From the NCBI GenBank assembly GCA_964019155.1, contig OZ025244.1, positions 74,518,073 to 74,582,072 of the forward strand: a DNA stretch of 64,000 bases. Direction: 5' to 3'. The notes under the pieces are model-generated. The model was not told where the DNA came from. It worked only from the letters and a program-made list of their open reading frames with translations, and ran no database searches. The stretch comes from Osedax fenrisi (Eukaryota > Annelida > Polychaeta > Sabellida > Siboglinidae). Every line of letters begins with the position of its first letter. Position 1 is the stretch's first letter. Positions 47,277 through 64,000 of this stretch are shown here, piece by piece. A program made the position numbers and the translations under genes.

Positions 47277-47378
47277 CTATGTTATGTGAATTGTGGTATC
47301 TATAATCAGCTACTACTGGATTACTACTGGATTACTACTGGATTACTACTGGGCTACTACTGGTTTTTAGTAACTCCC
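43988..47378. mobile_element. Giant 3391-bp foldback element made of inverted 11-bp arrays
   Basis: The ends are GGGAGTTACTAAAAACC and its exact complement GGTTTTTAGTAACTCCC, flanked by a perfect 9-bp duplication TTGTATTTA (43979-43987 and 47379-47387). The left arm (to about 45290) consists mainly of CCCAGTAGTAG units (11 bp) and the right arm (from about 45571) of the complement CTACTACTGGG. Three further modules appear inverted between arms: GCTGATTATAGATACCACAA next to (TA)n; an AT-rich block of about 240 bp holding ACAAAGTCTTTAAAACATA on the right arm; and CTATATAGGTATTATGCCGG. The right arm carries the first two in an extra tandem copy. The loop is about 45291-45570. No protein is plausible; the repeated GYYWATTGLLL frames follow from the 11-bp unit. 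A 9-bp duplication suggests Mutator-like mobilisation. Confidence 0.9.
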
Positions 47379-47387
47379 TTGTATTTA

Positions 47388-48700
47388 TCAATATATAAAT
47401 AAATACATCCGTGGATATTTTTTGTATATTTTATAATATTATTAGATTATTTCGTTCATGGTTTGTATAACTTTTCGATCATATATTGTAATATGTTATT
47501 TAGTTTAATACTGATTTTCTATTGTTATATATTAATTAATTATCAAAAAATAAATATATATTCAAAATAAAATTTAATTGTTAAATTTTAACAAATTATT
47601 TGCTTGACTACATTTGAATCACATTATTTGATACATAATTTAAGTAATACTTATTATAATAATAAGTTATTATGTATGCATTTATTGTAACAATACAAGT
47701 CGAGCCTCTCCATATTCCGAGAGACTACCTCTATATCGAACCTATGCATATCGAGTATATTATATATAACAGTATCATTATGTAGGTATAACAATGAGAT
47801 TTTTTCTAGTGATGCTAGTTTAAAATAATTAGTACCATTGGAAAGAGCATGAAAAAGTAATATAAGAGTCATATATTAATTTTGTAATCAGATAACTAAA
47901 TAAAAAGTTATAGATCAAAAACTGGTAAATTTATGAGCTAAAAATTAGCAAATATTTACATGTAAAGTATACAAATTGTTTGGTCATGAAAACAAAATTT
48001 AATGTACAGAACTTGTTAATTAATATTATACATCAATTTTTTCACACATTGTTCTTTTAAATATATTCTACTATATAGATTTATAACATTTATTTTATTT
48101 TTTCAAAATGGTCATATAAGGCTAAATTTTCAACTGGCCATTTATTTTTTAATATTTTTTTATATAATTTTTAATATTTTTTTTTAAATAAATTTGTTTA
48201 CTTATAAATTATTATTAGTTATAAAATATATTAAAAAAATTATATTACTTTTGCAAAATATTTTAAATTTTGTTTATAAAATTATATTTTATATAAATAA
48301 ATTTTCTAGCATTATTTCCATTAAAAATAACCTAATTAATATGTATATATACAATTAATTGAATAATAGTTATCTATAATTTATGTATTTAAATTTCCAT
48401 TTTAAATGGTCTGCATCCAATATAGCAAGCGTATTTTTTGATTACTAATATAATGGGTTAAAATAATCATTTAAGTTTCCACAATAGTTTACATCATAAT
48501 AAATAGTAAGAATGAAATATGGTATATAATATCAGATACATTTGTATTATTTTAAATTATCTATCGATATATAAAATATGTTACATCTAAACCCGTAAAT
48601 TGTAAGCAAAACCTACAGGAGCCATATTCTATATTCTCCTCTTAAATAGAATATTTATGTATATGTATTTATAAAATCAAATGAATAATATTTATATACA
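47388..48700. other. AT-rich spacer, no gene seen
   Basis: Nothing coding was recognised. ATTATGTAGGTATAACAATG at about 47778 recurs in inverse orientation near 51365. Confidence 0.55.
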
Positions 48701-48739
48701 ATGAAATTATTTAAATTTTATTTTAAAAGAGATAATATT

Positions 48740-49110
48740 AATGTAAATGATTTTTCAATAGCAGAATTACATAATTCCATTATCTTAGAAGCCTGCAATC
48801 TTTTATTTGCATTACTGCTGGCCGCAACATTCATCTGAAGTTTCATACATCACCTATATATTAGATAAGTGCAGTAAATTAATAAGGGACAATATTTAAA
48901 AAACTATATGATTATATTATATAGGAATTATACTCGAAAAAGATGATTAGATAAGATGATTAAATGGTTTTGGGAGATCTATTGAGTTAACCTAAATGTG
49001 TTAACAGAAGAATTCCATAATTCCGGTATCTTTTCACAGCTTTGTTTCCAATGTTTATAGGCGTTAGCAGCAGGCCGCAAAATGCATCTGATGTTCATAC
49101 ATAACCTATA
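48740..49110 (-). repeat. Two diverged direct copies of a 120-bp block
   Basis: On the - strand the block at about 49107-48990 and the block at about 48858-48740 both start TATAGGT, then ATGTATGAA, share a TGCGGCC core, and have GGAATTATG and TTCTG in the same order. Gaps between them are not all multiples of three. The first copy could be an exon (see the candidate gene at 48992-51132). Confidence 0.6.
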
Positions 49111-51132
49111 AAGTAGAGGATGTTACTATATCAAGGGGGTGTTAGTGACAATAACAGATGTTCAAATCAATTTATCAACAATCATTATAAGTTGCTTCAT
49201 TCACCTTATCCCTCAGTAATTTTATTGTTAACAATATCACGTTAAATAATGTGTACACCCCCCCCACATTATAATCGCAGCGACAATAATTTTTAACTGG
49301 TGGTCGTATACTACTGCATTTAAGTTAGTTATTTGTATACTCACTAACATAAGCTATTTATTTTAAAATTCAATTCGTTTACCTTATTTCTGTTTACAAT
49401 TTTTAATGATGATTGATGTCAATATTTTATACACTTTTTCAGTGTGTATACATTACTTTGTAAATAGAAACACAGTTTTAAGTATCTCATCTAGGTAATC
49501 AAATTCTCAATATAGTAAATTTTCCTCCTATTTAAAGAGTTTCTATTTACTCTAACTAGTAATGAAACTTGATTATAATTTTCTAATTGATATATTCTGG
49601 AAAAACACATACTGGCATTCCATTTAATAATATAAATTCGCAGTGAATTGTAATAAGTTTATTGTTGAATACTTACCAGTGATCTTGTGCGCACAGATAC
49701 TACATATTAATATAAATAATTATGTATAAATAGTAAAATTCACACAGCACGAAATCAACAAACCACACGTGATCACTAGTTAGTAATCAGTGGTTACCTT
49801 GTTATATTGTGAACTCATCAATGTAGTTTATTCAATGTAGTATAAGTATTTAATTATTTGTAGAATGTGAAAAATAATCTTTACACCACTCCACAGATAC
49901 AGTGTTATCTTTTTCTAAAAATGTCTTTAATTCTACAATTAAATCCTTTAATTTTAATATAAAAACTAGAATCTAAATTAAATTTATTATTACAGTCACA
50001 GAGATGCCACTTTTTAATAAATATATATAACTATAAATACATATTAATAAATATATAATATAACCAACTTTTTCAGTTTCAGTTTCAGGTGTACGATACT
50101 TTTCAAGCAATTGAACAGACATATTTGAGCTAAAATAAGAACATCTTTATATTAAATATATGTATAATACATACAATATATCAATAAGTTATTATTTATT
50201 TATCAAATAAAATTGTAATAAGTACATGCATGTAATTTAAACTATAATTATCATTGTAATAGCAATACATATCTTAAATATTTTTATATAAATTTTAATA
50301 AATACAAATTTTAAATATGTATTAAATAAACTCAAATAACAAATTAATTAATGACATTTATAATTAATATTAATATTAGAATTATTTAAATACAATATAA
50401 TTACTATTTAATATATTATATAAAATAAATATAAGTTAATGCACAAAAATCGCAAATGCATAGTTTTATTATACATTTATGAGAATTTAAATAGATCCAT
50501 TATACCATTATAATTACTTGTATCTTTGTAAAAAAAATCATTTGTTTTAAGATTAACAGATTTTAATATTAAAATATAAATATGTAAGTTTACTAGGCAC
50601 GTTCAACTATCTTAATTATTAATTTATAAGTAAATAAAATATATTAATAATAATCTACAATATTTGAAGAACTCTGTGCTGTATATATTTAATAATAATA
50701 ATATAGATAACTTAGTTAATTTTACAATTTAAATAAATATCGTTTTTAAAAAACGTCATAAATTGCATTTTGTTTGTAATAGTATTAATCTTAAAAGTTC
50801 ATATTCATATTACTATAGATCGTAATTAAATATAATATTATACTTATAATATTAAATAATAAACAGTGTATATGTATAATCTATAAAATATGTGTTAAAT
50901 AAAATTTACATTATTAAATAGCGCAATACATATTAAAATATTTATTAATAATAATTAAAATTTATTAAACAATTTTAATTATTAAATAAATATAATATTA
51001 TTAATCGGTATAATAAGAGTGTATTATATAACATAGTTATTGTAATAACCTAACTACTCATTCTAATAGTTATATTTAAATATATATTTATTTATAAATT
51101 AACTATATATTTAAAAAACGCATCATCTTACC
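48992..51132 (-). CDS. Candidate small gene, unrecognised product (weak)
   Basis: Four - strand pieces join with consistent splice signals. A possible untranslated exon ends at 51132 (CAAG then GTAAGA). Exon 50069-50129 contains an ATG at 50122 and reads MSVQLLEKYRTPETETEK. Exon 49887-49945 reads DLIVELKTFLEKDNTVSVE. Exon 48992-49105 reads LCMNIRCILRPAANAYKHWK then QSCEKIPELWNSSVNTF. The phases match and the next block begins with a TGA, which would give about 76 residues. The product would be hydrophilic with no known domain. The exon 2 donor (GTTGG) and exon 3 acceptor (AAAG) are weak. Chance alignment of short open pieces in AT-rich DNA is a real alternative. Confidence 0.25.
50140..51120. 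other. AT-rich DNA, no feature seen
   Basis: Would be the first intron of the candidate gene. No repeat or coding was recognised. Confidence 0.5.
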
Positions 51133-51947
51133 TTGACTTTCAAAATATTAAAGGAAGTGAGTTTGATTTATTTTTTATTATTATGACAGGATAATAAATC
51201 ATATTCCACTAATTGTTATTAATTATGATTGGAGCAAAGATATCAATTATTAATAATTATTGTAAAACATTTTAAAATGATCGTTTTTTTTTAAATTTAA
51301 ATAAATAAATGAATGCGTATCCGACGACCAATAAGATGCTTTGAACTTTTTTGAATCTCATTGTTATACCTACATTATGATAATCATACTGAGTATGTTA
51401 AACATACTGTTAAACAGTTATAATAACTACTAGCTAAATTAGGATGATCCTAAGGATATATTACTATTATTCATATTTGGCATTGTGAAGTTTTTTTGTT
51501 TTTTGTTTTTTTGGTTTTTTTGGTTATTTCAATATGCAGGATTTTTGGTTTTTTGGTTTTTTGCCAAAACATATATTAAATATATGATATATTCTAAATA
51601 GAATATTATATTATTATAATAATTATATACACTTTAATTAATAATTCATTTTAAAACTTCAATTTGATTAAATAGTTAATTTAATTAATAATTAAGCTAG
51701 CTTTTTTTGTTGTGTTGTCTAAATATATTAAATGTTTAACATTATCATAATGTTATATAATATTATATTATATTATATTAAATATTATAACATTTAAATG
51801 TATTAACTTTATTATCAGAGTTATTAGAGTATATAATGTTTATACTTGTAGGTTTATACCTAGTTTATTTATTTAAGTTGCAAAGATTTCTCTAAGGAAA
51901 GATACAAGTTATATGTATAACATTGAATTACATGATTTTACCGTAAG

Positions 51948-52310
51948 TGCATTTTTTGTGACATACCAACAGACCCACATATCAAGTTAGCAAGCTTTTT
52001 TTGTAATGTACCAACGTCTATATTCTTATACATGTAGGTGCAGATTATGTCGTTGGTACAGTGGCATGTACAAAAAAAACGCAATGTCATAATGGAAATA
52101 TGGTATATATTATATATGAATTTTTCGTAGACATACCAACATCCTAATGTACCATCTGTATTCATTACATGTATAATTTTGGGCGTTTCAGATGTTACGT
52201 TGGGATGATACGTCGAAATGTTGTACCAACGTACTATCTAAATTAACATGTAAGTGAATAAGGAAGGGACGTTGGTATATTACTAAAAACGCACCCTTAT
52301 ATCATATAAC
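51948..52310. mobile_element. Small foldback element with repeated ACCAACGT motifs
   Basis: The left end reads GTGCATTTTTTGTGACATAC then CAAC. The complement of the right end reads GTGCGTTTTTAGTAATATAC then CAACG. The unit ACATACCAAC or GTACCAACGT, or its complement, occurs at least six times in between, often next to a GCGTTTTTT-like run. No target duplication was found. Confidence 0.6.
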
Positions 52311-52320
52311 ACTTACGAGT

Positions 52321-52745
52321 AATCGTGTAATTCAATTTTGTATACAAAATACCTACATGGCCACCTATATCGGGTTAATTTTAGAAACTATGTGTTGTTT
52401 ATAATATAAATTATTATCAAACTATATACTTTTAAAATTTTACATTTATGTAATATAATATGTTTAAATATTTATTTATATGATAAAAACTAAGTGTTAA
52501 TTTCTAATATATAACAAAGAAATATGATATATCAGTTTTAAATGAGTTACATATCTAAAAATAAATAAAAGCTAATTTATATTGCATGTCATTTAATTGA
52601 GATATATTAATATTTTTGTATGGAAACGACACTGTACCTAAATCTATTTCAGTGATTCGATACTACAGCTAGTAGCGGCAGGTAGTAGTTATTAATTATG
52701 TTGCATATATAGGGAGTGTTATATATTTGCTAAGTAGTCAACATC
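52321..52745. repeat. Dispersed repeat, copy 2
   Basis: Related to 19567-19960 in the same orientation: AATCGTGTAATTCAATTTTG, TAATATATAACAAAG, CCTAAATCTATTTCAGTGAT, then GGGAGTGTTATAT. Diverged, with small gaps. Confidence 0.55.
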
Positions 52746-53545
52746 TTTGTAAGTAGTAAATTAATTTAAGGATATGTCACATGACGCCCGCCTCTCTATG
52801 TATAGAGATAGAAAATAATGGGTCTACACAAAACTAGGCGCGCAGAATTCTATTCATTGAATTGAGCTAATTTTTTTAATATTCTATTCATTAAATGTAT
52901 ACATGATATTACAGGACGTATTTTTTATAATATATATTATATAACATATATATATATGCACACATTTTAATTTTTTAATTTATGGAATTTCTATGGAAAT
53001 TGTTATTTTTTTGCAATTATGCACATACAAATTTAGAAAATGTCTGCTGTAATAGTATTCATATATACTTTATACCTACGTTTATACACACCTACCTAGT
53101 GTGAAATAATTATTCAGAGAAAACAGCATTTGAATATATATGAATACATTATATATCATATATAATGAATATATATAAACCACTTTTTATGTTATTTCTA
53201 GACTTTTTTCTTAAATAATTTGTTTACAGATATTAAAAAACAAATATTAGAATAGTATTATGAAATAAAAAAATGTTAAATATACAATTATTTTCACCAA
53301 AACAAGGTGTGTGACATACCATTAATTATTAAGATTAGTTTTTTTGTTTTTTGCTTAAATATAAATTAAATACCTATTCTATTATATATAAATATTATAA
53401 TAAGATTAAACATTAGGATTAAATATTAATTTTCATCCATGAAAAAACCAAAAAACCATAATACCCTGAAAAACTACCAAAAAAACAATAAAAACTTGGA
53501 ATAAACCACAAAAAAATGGAGCCAAAAATAAGCTTTTTTGCTAAC

Positions 53546-53791
53546 TATGGTAATATTATAATAAGTATACTAAGTATAGGTTCGATAATAAATAGGATCG
53601 ATTGTCAATAGACTTGATGTAGGGTAAGCTCGATATGGAAAGTATAAATATATATATATATGTATTATAAAAAATATATTTTAAATATAAATTTTGTATG
53701 TGTATCATGATGATAATCATCCATATAAATAATATAATAGCTTTCTTTATTTCAATGGTATGTATGTGTTAATAATATTAATAATATTAAC

Positions 53792-53849
<58 letters not shown>

Positions 53850-56337
53850 GGTATATACATGTATCATCATATATATTGATAACATATATATGATACTAGT
53901 TTAGAGAGGTAATTAACACCCTATTAAATTTGCAATCACTGAATGTATAGAAGATTTCTATTTACTGCTTGTTTGATGGCCAAATGAGCATGAGCTTATT
54001 TCAAAGGGCATGTCGTTCTATTGAACATAAACATCAATACAAATTAACTATCATATTCAAATTTTCAAAAAATTATTTTTTTATTCAACAAATATCTGTA
54101 TCTGGATCTTTATAATTATGAATCAAACTAAATTTATTAAGTCGTAGGTTATTAATTCAACCGATATTACTAAATATTAATAAGTCATCCTAAATATTCT
54201 TATCCGTGTTTACTGATAATAATCTTTGACAATATATATAAGAAAATATACTCTATTTTTGTGAACTCAAATTTATATAAGTTAATATATTATTTTATTT
54301 ATATAAGTAAATAAATAATAAATACACATTGAAATGTATACAATACAATATAGTTATATTATAAAATATAAAAAGGATACTCTTGATAAGTACTTCATCA
54401 TAATTCAGATTACAATATCATATTGAATAGGCTATCATAATCATTATAGTAAAGTATTACAATAAATTCATATACCATATGATAGTGTATGAATAATACA
54501 CTGTATGAATCACACACATTGAATAATATATTGTAATATTATTATTTATTATAATATATTTTATTGACTACTTAATCATATGCTATATTAGAGTATAATT
54601 GAATATAATATAGATTAGCATTTATAATAATACATTATCATAGCCATGTTAAAGATAATAGCCAGTTGCTATTATCATATCTTATCATAGTTATTCTTTA
54701 TATTTGTATGTCATTGTTATGTATTACACATGGTTTTGACCCTAATCAATAAAGTAAATCTGTGTTTCTATTTATCTATTATAACATTCTTTCCTTCATT
54801 GTTTATATTAGATATATCATAAATATTAATTCCTTTACAAGGATTTATGTTTTTCTCTTTATGGTAGTCAGAGAAGATGACATTCTAATCATTATTGTTA
54901 GATAGATAGGCAGATAGATAGATAGATAGTTTATTGAATTACTGCAAAATAATAATAAACAGTAGGAAACGAAATAATAAATAATATAATAGGACACGAA
55001 ACAAGAACATATTTAAATAAGAAGGGTTTTAATTAAAATTTAATTACGCGTTGATTAATACTATAATATATTATATGATTAAAATATTTACTTATTCGAT
55101 TATATCAACGAAAATTTTATTATTCAGTATTGTCTATACAACTACTAGTTATCTAAATTTAAAAATGACAAACTAAAGTTTCAGGTGTTTGGTATTAAGT
55201 TCGGGTCGGGTGTTAACTTCAACAGTGTTTCGTTATTATTGTATCAACATATAACATATGAATATATTATCATTTATAACTAGATTTAAACTTCTCGAGA
55301 ACTACATTTTAATATACGAACTTCTCGAGAACTTGATATCTATCAGATAAATCTAGTTATATTAAGAAGAAAATGTATATATTTTGTAATACATTTCTTA
55401 CTTTATATATATAATACTATTAATTAACGTAAAATTATTTATATTTCATTTATTTCAAATAGATAATAATTTCAATATTTGTATATATATAAATATTGTT
55501 ATATATAATTTGTTTCATATATCGTAAACTATACCACATTAGTATTACTACTAGTTAATAACTAGTTAATAACTAGTTAATAACTAGTAGTTATGCTTAA
55601 TATACAAACTTGTTCAATTCATGATAGCTAGATGTTACATACTGAATACATACAAAGTGTACATTTCAGTGTTTATCACAAACTTTATTGACAGTGGAGT
55701 CGTATATGTATTCATATTTCACATATTTAACACTAATGTTTCCTATGATGAGTATATTCTCAATTTAATTAACAGGTGTTACAATATGATATCTAATCAA
55801 GTATTATCGATTCACTCTTATTTTTATATATTATATATTAAATATATATTAATAGTTTATATTTGATATACTACATAATAAAGTATGTATACAATAATAA
55901 ACTACCCATTTCAAACTATCCCTTTTGTTACTAAATTATTATTATATTCGGTTAAATAATATGCAATTTGTAAATGTAATAAATATTTATAATTTTAATC
56001 ACATATGGTATATAAAATTTGAATATATTCTTTAAAACTTAAAAACTATATTGAACTTTTAATTTATATATTAGAATTTGTTATTATATCAATAATATAA
56101 TTTAATAATTAAAATTTCGAACACATCACATCTATTACATTAAGATGGTTTTTACTTTTATAATAATATTTTAAAATCGATAATATTTTGTAAAAAATAC
56201 CCAATTTTAAATATAATATTTTAATAAATTTAATCTAACTATTAAAAATGACAAATTAATCACATTAATATCACGTTTAAACGACGCGTACCTCACCCCA
56301 GACAGTACGAAAACCTCCATAGAGAGGATCGGTAGAC
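53546..56337. other. AT-rich spacer with simple repeats
   Basis: Holds (TA)n at about 53797-53848, GATA repeats at 54900-54929, and four tandem units of CTAGTTAATAA at 55554-55592. No coding was recognised. The ZDHHC promoter should lie near the right end but is not identifiable. Confidence 0.55.
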
Positions 56338-62607
<6,270 letters not shown>

Positions 62608-62739
62608 GTAAGAGAGAAACACCGCCGAGCTCTAGCTGAACTAGGTTACCTAACAACAATAGTAGAGTTATTACATCATAGCATGCCTGCACTGTTATTA
62701 CATCATAGCACGCCCATTACACACTTACTGCTATTGTAT

Positions 62740-63010
62740 AATAAGTCACATCTATTACAGCTATTGCATCATCAATATGGTATATTACTGGTATTGCATC
62801 ATACATATGGTCTATTACTGGTATTTCATAATATATATGGTATATTGCTGGTATTACATCATATATATGGTATATTGCTGGTATTACATCATATATATGG
62901 TATATTGCTGGTATTGAATCATCAATATGGTCTATTACTGGTATTGCATCATATATATGGTATATTTCTGGTATTACATTAAACATATGGTATATTACAG
63001 CTATTGCATT
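62740..63010. repeat. 30-bp minisatellite in ZDHHC intron 3
   Basis: About nine units of roughly 30 bp of the form CATCATATATATGGTATATT followed by RCTGGTATT, with small variants. Translated frames here are period artefacts. Confidence 0.88.
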
Positions 63011-64000
63011 ATTCGCCACATCTATAGCCACTTTTCCTCCATATTAAATGATGCCTATGTAATACATTGGTATGTAATACATAGTATGTATCCTATTGAA
63101 TCTTGTGACCTACAATTCCTCACACGTCACGTTGTAATCTAATCTGCAACACATCCGCACTGTCATGGTAGTTAGTGGCATCTACTTAACCCCATTAGCG
63201 CCATCGTTTAACCCTTTTCTCTAATATTACATCACGACATCGTGTCCGATGGTTGTCGTTATGATTTTGTACATAAATTTTGTTTATTTAGTGTCATTTT
63301 ATTTAGTTTCATTACGATAACTTTGATATCTATCTATCTACACGCGATTAAGATATTCTAGTGAATTCTCAGCAGTGTATCCGCAGTACTACCCTCTCAT
63401 ACTACCCTATCATACTACCCTCTCTCACTACCCTCTCATACTACCCTCTCATACCCTATCACATAGCTCTGCGTATCCTCTCCGTATCAACAGACACACA
63501 CGTGCCCCATGGTATGCTTGTACAGACATCGCTTAGAGAACTATTCAATTACGTTGCCTATATCATATTACCCGCGACTGCCACCAGGGTGTGTGTATTA
63601 CAACACTTCCTTAGTAATATCACAGATCAAATGTCCGCGCGCAATAATACACAATGATTAAAGAATTTTACGCATTTTCATTCAGCATATTATTAAATAC
63701 GTTTAAATATATCTAATTGTATAACTTCTGTTATCGATTACAAAAAACATACAAATAATATTACGTCTGTACGATGTTTCGAGTTTTAGATCTTCAATTT
63801 ATTATAGATAATATAGATAATGTATGAATAATTTAAAATTTAGTTATTTATTATTTAAATAGAATATTATTGCAATTAATATGTAGAGTATTGAATGAAA
63901 ATTAAATTATATATATAAATATATATATATATATATAAAGTACATAAAAAGATCTAAAGTGGAAAATAAACTGACGATCACTTGAAACTATTAGGTCACG
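63011..64000. other. ZDHHC intron 3 continued, no exon recognised
   Basis: Contains a short TACCCTCTCA repeat at about 63390-63450. An open stretch at 63450-63655 has mixed composition but matches nothing I know. No cysteine-rich DHHC exon is visible. Confidence 0.5.

Larger units (their letters stand above)
51487..53545. repeat. Inverted GGTTTTTTGG / CCAAAAAACC blocks around 2 kb
   Basis: The left block at 51487-51570 is made of TTTTTTGG units with an internal TGCAGG. The right block at 53430-53545 is made of AAAAAACC with CCCTGAAAAACTACC. They are inverse to one another and may be ends of a foldback element, but no duplication or sharp boundary is visible. Confidence 0.4.

Noticed and set aside
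45593..47402. GYYWATTGLLL repeat protein frames
   Set aside because: An 11-residue period follows directly from the 11-bp DNA unit of the foldback arms.
62608..62982. Extension of the ZDHHC exon 3 frame past 62607
   Set aside because: A strong GTAAGA donor follows IDPADPS, and the later frame runs into a 30-bp minisatellite with no ZDHHC similarity.
63361..63657. 98-residue open frame near the right end
   Set aside because: Less AT-rich and stop-free for 200 bases, but no domain, no splice evidence and no match to the DHHC region. Left unannotated.

Overview
This window is animal nuclear DNA: strongly AT-rich, full of simple repeats and old mobile elements, with small coding exons and multi-kilobase introns. 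The standard genetic code fits every real exon. I cannot name the species. The KLHL20-like protein is close to the vertebrate form, the genes are intron-rich and the retroelements are of invertebrate types, so an invertebrate metazoan with an AT-rich genome is the best guess.

Layout. 1-1.74 kb: inverted-repeat cluster built on GTCCGTATT. 2.3-13.6 kb: a stack of retroelements, all on the + strand. Three CR1/L2-type LINE copies follow one another, each starting in or next to a (TAC)n tract. A 4.5-kb Ty3/Gypsy-type LTR element (two 202-bp LTRs, 8231-12753) sits inside the (TAC)n tail of the second LINE. 13.8-15.4 kb: a decayed LINE of another type on the - strand, split by a small foldback element. 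15.4-17.7 kb: AT-rich DNA with no gene seen.

17.76-39.95 kb, - strand: a complete KLHL20-like gene (BTB-BACK-Kelch CUL3 adaptor). I assembled 16 coding exons, 595 codons plus stop. All splice phases close, and one intron uses a GC-AG donor. Its introns hold a CR1/L2 LINE, a 58-bp LINE tail with target-site duplications, two copies of a 150-bp MITE, a TTAA-flanked 1.2-kb element, a GAT microsatellite touching a splice donor, and a 27-copy 42-bp minisatellite built around palindromes.

40.5-47.4 kb: a DNA-transposon cluster. It contains a 422-bp element with an 8-bp target duplication, a second copy of it split by a 910-bp hAT-like element with its own perfect 8-bp duplication, and a 3391-bp giant foldback element. 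The foldback's arms are inverted arrays of an 11-bp repeat, and it has a perfect 9-bp target duplication. This foldback is the most unusual object in the window. 47.4-56.3 kb: mostly AT-rich spacer with further foldback repeats and a weak candidate small gene (48.99-51.13 kb, - strand).

56.34 kb to beyond the end, + strand: the first three coding exons of a ZDHHC1/ZDHHC11-like palmitoyltransferase. The catalytic DHHC exon is not seen in the window. Its 5.8-kb second intron is GC-richer. It contains many microsatellites, a cluster of CACGTG E-boxes, two TCAAGGTCA nuclear-receptor sites and a triple DR5 array, so it is a candidate regulatory region.

The two host genes face away from each other across a 16-kb transposon-filled spacer and have no evident functional link.
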